Below, piece after piece: positions 45,378-55,197 of a stretch of DNA of 64,000 bases. The DNA is taken from contig NZ_LWAE01000001.1 in NCBI RefSeq assembly GCF_001623875.1, positions 1,302,001 to 1,366,000 on the forward strand. The letters run 5' to 3'. The first letter of the stretch is position 1. The number at the start of each line of letters is the position of its first letter. The stretch is from Clostridium magnum DSM 2767 (lineage in GTDB: Bacteria; Bacillota; Clostridia; Clostridiales; Clostridiaceae). Below the pieces are notes generated by a model. That model did not search any database, was not told the origin of the DNA, and saw only the letters and a program-made list of their open reading frames with translations. The position numbers and the translations under genes were made by a program.

Positions 45378-46436
45378 ATGAGTAAGTATTGGAGTGAAAT
45401 CACCAAAAGTGTAGAACCTTATGTTTGTGGTGAACAGCCAAAAGATAAAAAGTATGTAAAACTAAATACAAATGAGAGTCCCTATGGCCCATCGCCAAAA
45501 GTGCTGGATGCAATAAAGAATGCAGCCAATGAGGACTTAAGATTATATCCAGATCCTAATTGTGATGAATTAAGTGAAACTATTGCTAAGTATTACAACT
45601 TGGATAAAAAGCAGGTTTTTATAGGTAACGGATCAGATGAAGTTTTAGCATTTGCATTCTTGACATTTTTTAATCAGGATGAAACTATAGTTTTTCCTGA
45701 TATAAGCTATAGCTTTTATCCAGTGTATGGTAACTTATATAATATAGATTATAGACTGGCAAAGTTAAAGGATGATTTTTCAATTCCAGTTGATGAATTC
45801 TTAACTGAGAATGGAGGCGTAATTATTCCCAATCCTAATGCTCCAACAGGCAAGCAATTGGAGTTAGATTCTATAAAAAGCATTTTAGATAATAATCCTA
45901 ATAAGGTGGTTATAATCGATGAAGCATACATAGATTTTGGAGGAACTTCAGCGGTAGGTCTTATAAGAGAGTATCCTAATCTTTTAGTGGTGCAGACACT
46001 ATCTAAATCTCGTTCCTTAGCAGGAATTCGTGTAGGCTTTGCACTTGGTCAAGAGGAGCTTATAGATGGATTAAACAGAATAAAAAATTCCTTCAACTCC
46101 TATACAATAGATAGAGTTGCTGCTGTTGCTGCAGTAGAAGCAATAAAGGATGAAGAATATTTTAAAGAATGTACATCTAGAATAATAAAAACCAGAGGAA
46201 AAGTTACAGAAGAGTTAGGAGATCTGGGATTTAATGTTATACCTTCAAAGGCTAACTTTATTTTTGCCGGTCATCCTAAGTACCCTGCAGGAGAGCTTTT
46301 TGTTAAGTTAAGAGAAAAAGGGATATTGGTAAGATACTTTAATAAAGATAGAATAAATAATTATTTAAGAATAAGTATAGGATCTGAAGAAGAAATGGAG
46401 TTTTTTATAGAAAAAGTGAAAGAAATCATAAGCTAA
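45378..46436 (+). CDS. hisC: Histidinol-phosphate aminotransferase
   Basis: PLP enzyme of 352 residues. The lysine that binds PLP lies in QTLSKSRSLAGIRVGFA (about 211-227), and the N-terminal LNTNESPYGPSPKVL is the family signature. Normal length. Transfers amino group from glutamate to imidazole acetol phosphate. Confidence 0.95.
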   Translation: MSKYWSEITKSVEPYVCGEQPKDKKYVKLNTNESPYGPSPKVLDAIKNAANEDLRLYPDPNCDELSETIAKYYNLDKKQVFIGNGSDEVLAFAFLTFFNQDETIVFPDISYSFYPVYGNLYNIDYRLAKLKDDFSIPVDEFLTENGGVIIPNPNAPTGKQLELDSIKSILDNNPNKVVIIDEAYIDFGGTSAVGLIREYPNLLVVQTLSKSRSLAGIRVGFALGQEELIDGLNRIKNSFNSYTIDRVAAVAAVEAIKDEEYFKECTSRIIKTRGKVTEELGDLGFNVIPSKANFIFAGHPKYPAGELFVKLREKGILVRYFNKDRINNYLRISIGSEEEMEFFIEKVKEIIS

Positions 46437-46498
46437 ATTAATAGTAATTAAAAGTTTTAAGTATCGTTAATTTGTTTATAGAGAAAGGGGTGTGGAGT

Positions 46499-47260
46499 TT
46501 GCTTACGAAAAGAATAATTCCCTGTCTAGATGTAAACATGGGCAGAGTTGTAAAAGGGGTAAACTTTGTTAATTTAAAAGATGTAGGCGACCCAGTAGAA
46601 ATAGCTGAATTTTATAATGAAGAGGGAGCAGACGAATTAGTTTTTTTAGATATTACTGCAACTCATGAAGGAAGAAAAACTATGATAGAGGTTGTGGAAA
46701 GAACAGCGGAAAAAGTTTTTATACCTCTTACTGTAGGTGGAGGCATAAGTGATATAGAGGATTTTAAAAACATTTTAAGAGCAGGTGCAGATAAGGTTTC
46801 TATTAATTCATCAGCTATAAGAGATCCTGAACTTATAAAAAGAGCTTCTGATAGGTTTGGAAGTCAATGCGTAGTAGTAGCAATAGATGGCAAGATGAGG
46901 GAAGACAAATCCGGATGGAATGTTTTTATAAGCGGCGGAAGAATAGATACAGGACTAGATGCAATAGAGTGGGCAAAAAAAGCAGAAAGCTTAGGTGCAG
47001 GAGAAATACTTCTAACAAGTATGGATGCAGATGGTACAAAAGCTGGGTACGATATAAAACTTACAAAAGCTATAACAGAAGCAGTTAATATTCCAGTAAT
47101 AGCTTCTGGTGGATGTGGAAACTTAGAACATTTTTATGAGGCATTTACGCAGTCTGGTGCAGATGCAGCACTAGCAGCCTCACTTTTTCATTATAGAGAA
47201 CTAAGTATTGGTGAGGTTAAGGACTATCTTAAAGAAAAAGGTGTAGAGGTAAGGAAATAG
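46499..47260 (+). CDS. hisF: Imidazole glycerol phosphate synthase cyclase subunit
   Basis: TIM barrel of 253 residues, the standard HisF length. The catalytic Asp residues lie in [14 protein letters not shown] (about 7-20) and VVVAIDGK (about 126-133); GGGISD and ASGGCGN bind phosphate. Start TTG 46499 gives the family N-terminus [11 protein letters not shown] and lies 8 bases after AAAGGGG; the ATT-to-upstream extension has no ribosome site. Confidence 0.95.
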   Translation: MLTKRIIPCLDVNMGRVVKGVNFVNLKDVGDPVEIAEFYNEEGADELVFLDITATHEGRKTMIEVVERTAEKVFIPLTVGGGISDIEDFKNILRAGADKVSINSSAIRDPELIKRASDRFGSQCVVVAIDGKMREDKSGWNVFISGGRIDTGLDAIEWAKKAESLGAGEILLTSMDADGTKAGYDIKLTKAITEAVNIPVIASGGCGNLEHFYEAFTQSGADAALAASLFHYRELSIGEVKDYLKEKGVEVRK

Positions 47261-47303
47261 AGTAGCTAGCGAATAAAATTTGTTACTAAAGAAGGTAATT
47301 AAT

Positions 47304-47657
47304 ATGGAAAACGAAAAATTGCAAAATATTATTATAGAAAATTTAAAAGAAGTAAAGTACAGTAACGGCTTAGTTCCAGCAATTGTACAAGATTTTGAAA
47401 ATAATGAGGTATTGATGTTAGCCTACATGAATGAGGAGTCCTTAAGAAAAACTTTAGAAACAGGAACAACCTGGTTTTGGAGTAGATCAAGACAGGAATT
47501 CTGGAATAAGGGTGCAACCTCAGGCCACTATCAATATGTAAAAAGTATTACTATAGACTGTGATGGAGACACTTTGCTTGTGAAAGTAGAGCAGGTTGGA
47601 GCAGCTTGTCACACTGGAAGCAGGAGCTGTTTCTATAGGGAGATAGGCAGAAAATAG
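47304..47657 (+). CDS. hisI: Phosphoribosyl-AMP cyclohydrolase
   Basis: The 117-residue zinc enzyme has the signature [25 protein letters not shown] split by its usual spacing (about 83-107) and [13 protein letters not shown] (about 58-70). It is separate from HisE here, as in many Firmicutes. Start ATG 47304 after AAGAAGG. Confidence 0.95.
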   Translation: MENEKLQNIIIENLKEVKYSNGLVPAIVQDFENNEVLMLAYMNEESLRKTLETGTTWFWSRSRQEFWNKGATSGHYQYVKSITIDCDGDTLLVKVEQVGAACHTGSRSCFYREIGRK

Positions 47658-47668
47658 GAGGATTTATT

Positions 47669-48001
47669 ATGGAAATAAAAAGCGTTGTAGAGCAGCTCTA
47701 TGAGGTAATAAAGGAAAGAAGAGGTAATCCGGTAGAAGGCTCTTATACAAGTTATTTATTTGAAAAAGGTTTAGACAAAATACTAAAAAAAGTTGGAGAA
47801 GAAGCTACAGAAGTTATTATAGCGAGTAAGAATAATAACAAGATTGAGGAAGTTAGTGAGATTTGTGATTTGATATATCACTTAATAGTTTTAATGGCTA
47901 ATCAGGGCATAGATATTGAAGACATAGCACAAGAATTAGATAAGAGAAGAGAAAAGACTTGTAACAAAAAGGCTGAAAGAAAGCCAATAGAGAATATATA
48001 A
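47669..48001 (+). CDS. hisE: Phosphoribosyl-ATP pyrophosphatase
   Basis: The 110-residue MazG-like helical enzyme has the core KVGEEATEVIIASKN (about 42-56) and ICDLIYHLIVLM (about 70-81) with acidic Mg2+ ligands. Last gene of the his operon. TAGGAGG precedes the ATG. Confidence 0.95.
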   Translation: MEIKSVVEQLYEVIKERRGNPVEGSYTSYLFEKGLDKILKKVGEEATEVIIASKNNNKIEEVSEICDLIYHLIVLMANQGIDIEDIAQELDKRREKTCNKKAERKPIENI

Positions 48002-48010
48002 TAAAGTTTT

Positions 48011-48052
48011 TATGTAAGTTAACCTTTTAAGGTTAACTTACTTGTTTTTTAA
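48011..48052. terminator. Terminator of the his operon, shared with a convergent gene
   Basis: GTAAGTTAACCTT / AAGGTTAACTTAC perfect stem plus T run. Its right arm overlaps the stop of the convergent nucleotidyltransferase gene. Confidence 0.92.
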
Positions 48053-49246
48053 GAAACTAGGCTTCATGTTGCTCAAAATATGATCTAAATATAAGAGTCT
48101 TAATACATTACCTGTACCCTCGAGATTTAGTAAAGGATCTTTAGATATAACATTTTCTTTTAATTCCCTTTTAAACATACGCCTTTCTTTCTTAACTAAG
48201 GATAAATAATAATCGTATTTATCAATAACAGTATTTAAACCTTCTAAGCTTGAATAATTCTTATTATATAAATATATTTTAAGAGAAAATATCCAAATAT
48301 AAAGATACAAGCACATTGCACTCCACATATCTGTATTCAATGAATCTCGAAATTCTTTCTGCAAATACACCTCTTTAAATTCTATAATTGAGAACGGAAG
48401 TTCTGAAGAACTTTGTAATAAGCTTACCGTAGCGGTATCATATAGAGTACATAGAATATCCTCTAAAAGTTCATCAATAGTTATAGGAGTACCATTTTTC
48501 ATTTCTATTTCCATAGCTAGGCTTTCCGTTATCCTTTGTGATATTACTTTAAAACTCTCTAAGTCATTATAAGTATTTATTAGCCAATATAAGTCATAGA
48601 TGTTTTTGTAAATTCCCTCCAGTTTATTCCTTTGAAGTCCTAAGGATTTAGAGGCAAGAGTAATAAGTTTATCACTAATAGTTGAATATTTATCAATAGC
48701 AATAGGAGTATAAGAAAGATTTAGTCCTAGGGTTTCCCCGTATAAAACTTCTGTTTTATGAATTTTTTTTAAATCCAAAAATAAAAAATCTATCTTAATT
48801 CCAGGATGGCGCAGCCATTTTTTCTTATTAAATTGAAAAGAAAGATCAAATATGAAAGTCATCATGGGGATAGTTCTACCATGAACTTTTACACTTCTGG
48901 GAATATACTCTATATAGCTGCAATGAATATTATTCTTATAAAAATCATCCTTAATAGAATACATAATTTTGTGTAGTTCCTTTGGAGATAAATCTGTAGC
49001 GCAATCTAAATCAGCAGTACATCTTTGATAATCAATAGGAAGATATAGTTGAGCAGAGGCTCCTCCTTTTAAAACACATCCATTGCCAGCTCTCTTTTGT
49101 ATTTGGGAGTGTAATTCATAAACCCATATATGGGTTTCTAAGGATTCTTTATATGAAAGTCCTAGTATTTTTGATGCATTTTTTATATGACGGCTGGTAA
49201 AAGTTGAACTTGGATGGAAGAGTATAGAACGATGCTTTCTATTCAA
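48038..49246 (-). CDS. AbiEii/AbiGii-like nucleotidyltransferase (orphan)
   Basis: The 402-residue protein contains the minimal nucleotidyltransferase signature of the AbiEii/DUF1814 family: CVLKGGASAQLYL (about 56-68), then TADLDCATDLS (about 77-87) with the metal-binding Asp pair, and later KLITLASKSLGLQRNKLEGIYKNIYDLYWL cut into the usual RDIYDLY-like block. In AbiE systems this toxin is paired with an AbiEi antitoxin; no such gene adjoins it. The C-terminal 150 residues are an unassigned helical extension. Start probably TTG 49246, six bases after GAGGTGA, rather than GTG 49255. Phage-defence function is plausible, unproven. Confidence 0.8.
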   Translation of the reverse strand: MNRKHRSILFHPSSTFTSRHIKNASKILGLSYKESLETHIWVYELHSQIQKRAGNGCVLKGGASAQLYLPIDYQRCTADLDCATDLSPKELHKIMYSIKDDFYKNNIHCSYIEYIPRSVKVHGRTIPMMTFIFDLSFQFNKKKWLRHPGIKIDFLFLDLKKIHKTEVLYGETLGLNLSYTPIAIDKYSTISDKLITLASKSLGLQRNKLEGIYKNIYDLYWLINTYNDLESFKVISQRITESLAMEIEMKNGTPITIDELLEDILCTLYDTATVSLLQSSSELPFSIIEFKEVYLQKEFRDSLNTDMWSAMCLYLYIWIFSLKIYLYNKNYSSLEGLNTVIDKYDYYLSLVKKERRMFKRELKENVISKDPLLNLEGTGNVLRLLYLDHILSNMKPSFLKNK

Positions 49247-49402
49247 AGCTATCACCTCAATATATTTTAAAATATTTAATTTACTTAATAAATATATCTA
49301 TATTTATTAAAAATAAAAGGACATAATACTATCATTTGTAAAAATGAAATCAATAATACTGTTTTTAATTTGTTAAAATAAAAAGCCATAAATATGAAAA
49401 TA

Positions 49403-49411
49403 TGGTATAAT
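49403..49411 (+). promoter_or_regulatory. Extended -10 promoter ahead of a hypothetical gene
   Basis: TGGTATAAT is a strong extended -10 about 85 bp before the ATG at 49495. Otherwise the 240-bp divergent gap holds only AT-rich DNA. Confidence 0.5.
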
Positions 49412-49494
49412 TAAATTTGAAATATTATATTAAGTGCCTAAAGTTTGCCTAATCATTAAAAATAATAGCAGAATGTAGTAGGGAGGAATTAATT

Positions 49495-50103
49495 ATGGGG
49501 AAGGATAGCAATAATAAAAACGATTTAATAGTAGAACTTGTAGAAAAAGGTGCACAGCCAATATTAAGTGCAAAAAGCCAGTGGTATGAAAGCATATTTA
49601 ATATTCTCAGCAGAAAAAAAGAAAATACAGAAAACAATGAGGAATATTCTCTTGTATTAAAAGCAGAAATTGTTTATCTTAAAAGGTTATGGAATAAGGA
49701 ATTAGATGTAATACATGAATGGGGACAAAATGCACAGGTTCCTGAAGTGGACGAGATTAATGCCATAATAGAAAAAATAGAAGAGGAAAGTAAAACAGAA
49801 GTAGTAAATGGGAAAGTTGTATTCAAGAATGGAAAAAACTTGGATAAAAATGATTTAGCCTTTATTGAAAGATATAATACTATTCCTGATTTAGACGAAA
49901 GAATTGTAGGGTTGCAAGAAGATTACATATATCTTAAAATCAGAGACTACATAACTTTGAATGTTTACCAGTTTATCTCACAAAATCAGGAATTAGTTAT
50001 AGAATTATTTAAAGAAAACCCTAAAGAAACAACTCAAATAATTGGAGATTTAGCTTCTAACTATGCAGATATATGCATGTTTCCAGATATGGATGAAAAC
50101 TAA
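49495..50103 (+). CDS. Hypothetical 202-residue acidic helical protein
   Basis: Not recognised. The protein is soluble and highly charged, with predicted long helices (KAEIVYLKRLWNKELDVIHEWGQ and a C-terminal helical region) and no Cys or metal motif. A ribosome site AGGGAGG, a promoter and a terminator surround it, so it is a real single gene. It is divergent from the AbiEii-like gene; nothing in the sequence shows that the two work together. Confidence 0.75.
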   Translation: MGKDSNNKNDLIVELVEKGAQPILSAKSQWYESIFNILSRKKENTENNEEYSLVLKAEIVYLKRLWNKELDVIHEWGQNAQVPEVDEINAIIEKIEEESKTEVVNGKVVFKNGKNLDKNDLAFIERYNTIPDLDERIVGLQEDYIYLKIRDYITLNVYQFISQNQELVIELFKENPKETTQIIGDLASNYADICMFPDMDEN

Positions 50104-50123
50104 AAAACATTAATTCAAGTTAT

Positions 50124-50170
50124 AATCTCTTTTAAGTAGTTTAAAAATTGCTTAAAAGAGATTATTTTTA
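50124..50170 (+). terminator. Intrinsic terminator
   Basis: AATCTCTTTTAAG pairs with CTTAAAAGAGATT, then ATTTTTA. Confidence 0.85.
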
Positions 50171-50268
50171 TTCAGCTTATTATATTAATAATTTCATAGA
50201 TGTATTATAATTTTTGCAAATAACAACAAAATAGTTCTTTAATTTGAAAAAAATAGAGGAATTTACTA

Positions 50269-50300
50269 TTAAGTGTAGAACTTGAACTAGATGGGTTTTT
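50269..50300 (+). repeat. Half copy (copy 7) of the two-hairpin element
   Basis: AAGTGTAGAACTTGAACTAG followed by ATGGGTTTT matches only the 5' arm of hairpin A; the rest is missing. Confidence 0.5.
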
Positions 50301-50407
50301 ATTTATCATATTAGCTTATATAATAAATAAACTTTAATAAATATGCAAAAAAATAATACCTAATTTAAAAATTAGAAATAAATATGCTAAGGAGGGCTCA
50401 AATTATT

Positions 50408-52405
50408 ATGAAGGGAAAAATTAGATTACGAAGGCAGATTATATTTTTATTAGTTTTGATGGCTCTAATTCCGCAGTGTATTATAGCTATGTTTAGCTAT
50501 TATTCGGTAAGAGAAAACTTAACCAACATTTTTAATGACTACATGTATTCGAATTTAGCAAAAGTTGATGAAACTATAAAGTATATAGATAAAAGTAGTA
50601 GAGAGGCTGTTGATATGCTATCTAAAGATCCTAATGCTAATAATGTAATAAAGGATAGTAATGCAGAAAATGGATTTTTACAGTTAGCTAATACATATTC
50701 TACAACTCATAAGCAAGTGAATTGTGCTTATCTAGGAGTAAGTGATGGAAGAATGCTTGTTCAGCCAAAGCAAGACCTACCAGAGGGATATGATCCAAGA
50801 AAGAGACCCTGGTATCCTCAGGCGGTAGAAAAAAATAGGGAGGTAGTACTTACTGACCCTTATGAGGATGCTTTTGATAAAGGTCATTATGTTATTAGCT
50901 ATGTAAAATCTTTAAAAGACGATAATGGTCAAGTTGTTGGGGTGACAGGTATAGATGTTAATCTAAAACAAGTTGCTCAACAAGTAGCTGATATTAAAAT
51001 AGGAGATGCAGGATATGCTGCAGTCCTTGATAAGTCTGGTAGAATAATATCTCATAAAGATTCTAATTTTATTGGTAAAACTGAAAAGGATGAGGCTTGG
51101 ATAAAGGATATTACTAATTCCTCAGGAAAAACTTTAACTGAAAACATAAATGGAGCAGAATTTTACGTATTTGTTTTAAAAAATGCTGAAACAGGATGGA
51201 GTGTAGTAGGATTTATACCAAGTGCCGAGCTTAAAACAAAAATAAATCATGTTGTAAAAATAATTACGATTATTTCAATCATATTAGTTATTTTAGCAAT
51301 AGTTATTGGAAACTTATTTTCAAAATCTCTTACCAAGCCTATAGAAAGTCTTGTAAATGTTATGGGCAAGCTTAGTAAAGGAGATTTTACTGAGAGGCTA
51401 AATGAAAATGTAAAAACAAGTTTTGAAATACACTCTATAGTAAAGTCTGTTAATATGATGATAGATGAAGTAGTTCATATGCTAAAAGATGCTATAGGAA
51501 GTTCAAAAGGAATAAAAGAATCTTCTGATTCTTTAGTCATGATATGTAAACAGTCTAGCGCTGCTGGAGAAGAAATAGCTACATCTATTCAATCTATATC
51601 TAATGGTGCCTTACAACAGGTAGAAAGTATAAAAGTTGGTTCTGAATTGTCAAATACTCTTGGTGAGAAGGTGAATAGATGTTTGAGTGATTCAGCAATA
51701 ATGATTAATGCATCAAAAAAGGTTAGTAACTCAACCGAAAGAGGAATAGATAACATAGGTAAATTATTATCGAGCTTTAATAAAACTGCCAAGTCTGATA
51801 AAGAGGTACTAAAGGAAGTAACTGTATTAGCTGAGAGCTCTCAAAAAGTCAATGAAATAACAGACACAATAAAAAATATTACAGAGCAAACTAATTTGCT
51901 TGCACTTAATGCTAGTATAGAAGCAGCTCGAGCAGGAGAATATGGTAAGGGTTTCTCTGTAGTTGCAGATGAAGTTAGAAAATTAGCAGAGCAGTCTGGT
52001 GAATCTGCCCAACAAATTAATGATATAGTTACTCAAATCAGGAACAGTGTAACAGCGGTATTAGAAAAAATTAATTATTCACAAGCTATAAGCAGAGAAA
52101 CAGAAATTAATGTAAAAGAAACTAGTGGGTCTCTTGAAGATATTCAGGAAGTTTTAAAGACACTAGAGGAGAGTATATTAAAGGTAAGTGATGAACTTGA
52201 AGGAATTAATAAAGACAAGGATATAATGGTTAACAAGTTTTACGAAGTAGAGGATATTGCTAAAGATACCGCTTCAGCAACAGAAGAAGCTAGCGCATCC
52301 TCAGAGGAACAAGCTGGGGGATTAAATGAAATTGTAAGAGCTACTGAAGAATTAAATAATTTATCTCAATCCCTAGATAGAGCTATAATGAATTTCAAGA
52401 TTTAA
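50408..52405 (+). CDS. Methyl-accepting chemotaxis protein with dCache sensor
   Basis: The 665-residue receptor has a first membrane helix (about 11-31), an extracellular double-Cache domain (about 35-280) with the ligand-pocket phrase [13 protein letters not shown] and [10 protein letters not shown], a second helix (about 288-310), a HAMP domain, and a cytoplasmic signalling hairpin with the conserved tip [20 protein letters not shown]. Cache domains of this kind often bind amino acids, but the ligand cannot be read from sequence. Start at ATG 50408; GGAGGG at 50391 is 11 bp upstream, and the ATG at 50384 lies before it. Confidence 0.93.
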   Translation: MKGKIRLRRQIIFLLVLMALIPQCIIAMFSYYSVRENLTNIFNDYMYSNLAKVDETIKYIDKSSREAVDMLSKDPNANNVIKDSNAENGFLQLANTYSTTHKQVNCAYLGVSDGRMLVQPKQDLPEGYDPRKRPWYPQAVEKNREVVLTDPYEDAFDKGHYVISYVKSLKDDNGQVVGVTGIDVNLKQVAQQVADIKIGDAGYAAVLDKSGRIISHKDSNFIGKTEKDEAWIKDITNSSGKTLTENINGAEFYVFVLKNAETGWSVVGFIPSAELKTKINHVVKIITIISIILVILAIVIGNLFSKSLTKPIESLVNVMGKLSKGDFTERLNENVKTSFEIHSIVKSVNMMIDEVVHMLKDAIGSSKGIKESSDSLVMICKQSSAAGEEIATSIQSISNGALQQVESIKVGSELSNTLGEKVNRCLSDSAIMINASKKVSNSTERGIDNIGKLLSSFNKTAKSDKEVLKEVTVLAESSQKVNEITDTIKNITEQTNLLALNASIEAARAGEYGKGFSVVADEVRKLAEQSGESAQQINDIVTQIRNSVTAVLEKINYSQAISRETEINVKETSGSLEDIQEVLKTLEESILKVSDELEGINKDKDIMVNKFYEVEDIAKDTASATEEASASSEEQAGGLNEIVRATEELNNLSQSLDRAIMNFKI

Positions 52406-52511
52406 TTTATGTTGTTTATTTATACATAAGATTAAAGAGTACCTTTCTTTTTTTTATATAACAGTGTAAAATTTCTATATGGAATAGTTAACTTAGGGAG
52501 GCGCATAAAAG

Positions 52512-53282
52512 ATGTTTGATACTCATGTTCATACTAAAGTTTCTACGGATTCAGAAATGGAGATAGAAGAAGCTATAAAATCTGCACAAAATAAAAATAT
52601 TTCTTTAATAATAACAGAGCATATGGATTTAAAGTTTCCTGAAAAAGGTTTATTTTGTTTTGATGTAGATGATTACTTTAAGAAGTATTCTAAATATAGA
52701 GGAAACAATCTACTTCTTGGAGTTGAGATTGGCATAAAGGATGACTGCATAGAAGAAAGCAGAGAAGTAACAGAAAAAGGACTTTTTGACTATGTATTAG
52801 GGTCTGTGCATTTAGTTGATAATTTGGATGTATATTATGAAACATATTACAAAGAAAAAAGTAAGCAAGAAGCCTATGAAAAGTATTTAGCTACTATGCT
52901 AAGTGGTATACAAAAATATGATTTTATTGATAGTATGGGGCATATTGATTATATTTGCAGATATGCAAGGTATGATGATAGAGAACTATACTATAGAGAT
53001 TTCTCAGATATGATAGATGAAATATTAAAAACTTTAATAGATAAAGATAAATGTATGGAACTTAACACTAGAAGACTTAGTGACGAGAATGCTGCGAAAA
53101 ATATTATAAGTATTTATAAAAGATTTAAGGAACTAGGTGGTAAACATGTAACAGTAGGTTCTGATGCACATAATACTACAGCTATAGGTAGTAATTTTCA
53201 TGTAGCTAGGGAAATAATAGATTTATGCGACTTAAAAGCGGTTTACTTCAAGGAGAGAAAAAAGGAATATGAAAAAATATAA
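52512..53282 (+). CDS. hisK: Histidinol-phosphatase, PHP family
   Basis: The 256-residue PHP-domain protein has all metal-binding motifs: DTHVHTKVSTDS (about 3-14), ITEHMD (about 35-40), GSVHLV (about 97-102), GHIDYICRYARY (about 142-153) and GSDAHNTTAIGSNF (about 218-231). This pattern and length fit HisJ/HisK-type histidinol phosphatases, which dephosphorylate L-histidinol phosphate. It fills the only missing step of the his operon 4.5 kb upstream, though it is transcribed apart from it. AGGGAGG precedes the ATG. Confidence 0.88.
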   Translation: MFDTHVHTKVSTDSEMEIEEAIKSAQNKNISLIITEHMDLKFPEKGLFCFDVDDYFKKYSKYRGNNLLLGVEIGIKDDCIEESREVTEKGLFDYVLGSVHLVDNLDVYYETYYKEKSKQEAYEKYLATMLSGIQKYDFIDSMGHIDYICRYARYDDRELYYRDFSDMIDEILKTLIDKDKCMELNTRRLSDENAAKNIISIYKRFKELGGKHVTVGSDAHNTTAIGSNFHVAREIIDLCDLKAVYFKERKKEYEKI

Positions 53283-53410
53283 AAGGGAAATACTATGGGA
53301 AATGGGGTTAACTTTTGCAATGAGAATCAATCCTTTTATCTATAAAACTCCTAAGTTACATTAAGGATACTATTCTACTTAAAAGTGCTTTATTGAATTT
53401 ATCTAAATAT

Positions 53411-53587
53411 GAAGTGAAACTTGAATCAGACGGAGTTTGTCTACGACCCCGGGGCTTTGCCCGTTAAATGCCATTTAGGCATTTAACCCCCACCTGATCC
53501 TTAGTTGAACGAATCCAGGGACGTAGCCGCTCTTTAATCCCACTTTGGAGAAGATGGGAGTATTAGAGCGGGTAGTCATCGGATAAA
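53411..53587 (+). repeat. Dispersed two-hairpin intergenic element, copy 8 (with 53-nt cassette)
   Basis: Carries the GC-rich cassette at about 53438-53491, virtually identical to copies 3 and 6. Hairpin B base is GCCGCTC / GAGCGGGT. It lies between hisK and the flavin reductase gene. The rest of the gap 53283-53697 shows no other feature. Confidence 0.92.
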
Positions 53588-53697
53588 AATATACTTAATA
53601 TATAGTTAAATGTTGACTGAAATTTAATAGATATCTCAAGGAGCAAAACAATTGATGATTGTTTTGTACTTATGAGAAATACAGGAGGGAACAGAAG

Positions 53698-54198
53698 ATG
53701 GATTTTACACAAAATTTAGAGAAAGCTATGGGATATTTACATAATCAAGGAGCTTTTTTAACTACTAAGGTTGGGGATGAAACTAATACTATGACTATAA
53801 GTTGGGGAAGTATTGGGTTCATATGGAAAAAACCAATGATTACTGTGTTAGTTAGAAAGTCAAGACATACTCATGAACTTATAGAGAAGGCTGAAGAGTT
53901 TACTGTAAGTGTGCCTTTAGATGAGAATATGAAGAAGGCCTTGGGAGTTTGTGGATCAAAATCAGGAAGAAATGTGGATAAATTTAAAGAATGTGGGTTA
54001 GAATTACAGGAAGGAAAAAGTATTTCAACTCCTGTTATAAAGGGATGTGGAGTTCATTATGAATGTAAGGTTGTGTTTAAACAAGATATGGCTCCAAACC
54101 TTTTAGATGAAGAGATAGATAATAGTATGTATGATAGCAAAAATTATCATACTATCTACTATGGAGAAATAGTAAATTGCTACGAAGAAGAAAAATAG
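53698..54198 (+). CDS. Flavin reductase-like FMN-binding protein (flavoredoxin family)
   Basis: The 166-residue split-barrel protein has the family features MTISWGSIGFIWKKPMITVLVRKSRHT (cited in parts: TISWGSIGF, PMITVLVRKSRHT) that bind FMN, and CGSKSGRNVDKF. Members transfer electrons or reduce flavins in anaerobes. Start is ATG 53698, after GGAGGGA; the ATG at 53659 is upstream of this site. Single gene. Confidence 0.87.
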   Translation: MDFTQNLEKAMGYLHNQGAFLTTKVGDETNTMTISWGSIGFIWKKPMITVLVRKSRHTHELIEKAEEFTVSVPLDENMKKALGVCGSKSGRNVDKFKECGLELQEGKSISTPVIKGCGVHYECKVVFKQDMAPNLLDEEIDNSMYDSKNYHTIYYGEIVNCYEEEK

Positions 54199-54324
54199 TA
54201 TAATGATTATAGGATAGATAGTAAAATTCAAAACTATTTATCCTATATTTTTTTATAAGTATATGGCAAAGTATGTATGTCTTATAGGAATTCAATACTA
54301 ATTTTTGTAAGGAGGAAGTTGATT

Positions 54325-55116
54325 ATGGGAATTTTGAAGAAAGTAATAAAACTTGGTAAACTTGCAGTTAGTTCAACTAAAGAAAATGTCAAATCTAAGT
54401 ATTTAGAGCAAAATATTAAAAATATAGATAAAAAGTTAGAAAAGTCTCAGGATGGGCAAGATGCACATTTGAAAATAAAAAAAGAAAATCTTGAAAATAA
54501 GTTATTAAAAGAGAAGAAGGAAGGAAATGAAAAAAGAGAACTTATAAAGCTAGAATTAAAGAAACAGGTTAAAGTTTCAAGAGAAAAAAGGAAGCAGGAG
54601 AATAAAAATTTAAATGTTGTAAAAAAGCTTCAAAAAGAATTTCAGGAAATGCCTATTGCTACAATAGCAAATGATTTAGCGGAGGGGATTTCTGATATTG
54701 AGAAAGTTAAAGAGCAAGTAAGAAAAAATCCAGAAGATATTTATTCTTGGCTTCAATTAGCAGAGACCTTGAGATTTTATAGAAAAACATTCTTAATTAT
54801 TAATGGGATAAAAGCCCCTTTTGATTTAATAGGAAGTGTACTAGATGTAGGGACAGAGCTTATTGGAGGTTCTATAGAAGATACGCTGGATAAAGACAAA
54901 TGGACCTATGATAGAGCTGTAATGCAAGCAAAAAAGCTTGGCGCCACGGAAGAGCAGATAGAAGAGTTTAATAAAAACTACAATAGAAATATTCTTGGGG
55001 CAACAGTAAAAGGGACAGGACATATGGTTTATAAACAAGGTGAAAAAATATTGAAAACAAGTGAAAGAATCTTAGATTTTACAGTAGATAAATTTATAGA
55101 AGATAAGAATAAATAA
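54325..55116 (+). CDS. Hypothetical coiled-coil protein
   Basis: Not recognised. The 263-residue protein has an extremely Lys/Glu-rich coiled-coil (about 25-105) and a C-terminal part with some apolar stretches (TFLIINGIKAPFDLIGSVLDVG near 157) but no clear membrane helix. AAGGAGGA precedes ATG 54325; an upstream ATG at 54277 is unsupported. Followed 80 bp later by rarA, but there is no evidence for a functional link. Confidence 0.75.
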   Translation: MGILKKVIKLGKLAVSSTKENVKSKYLEQNIKNIDKKLEKSQDGQDAHLKIKKENLENKLLKEKKEGNEKRELIKLELKKQVKVSREKRKQENKNLNVVKKLQKEFQEMPIATIANDLAEGISDIEKVKEQVRKNPEDIYSWLQLAETLRFYRKTFLIINGIKAPFDLIGSVLDVGTELIGGSIEDTLDKDKWTYDRAVMQAKKLGATEEQIEEFNKNYNRNILGATVKGTGHMVYKQGEKILKTSERILDFTVDKFIEDKNK

Positions 55117-55197
55117 CTGAGACATAGGTTATAGAATTTTTATTTACAATGATGTAAAATGTTATTTAATAATAATTATTACTAGAAGGAGGTTAGT

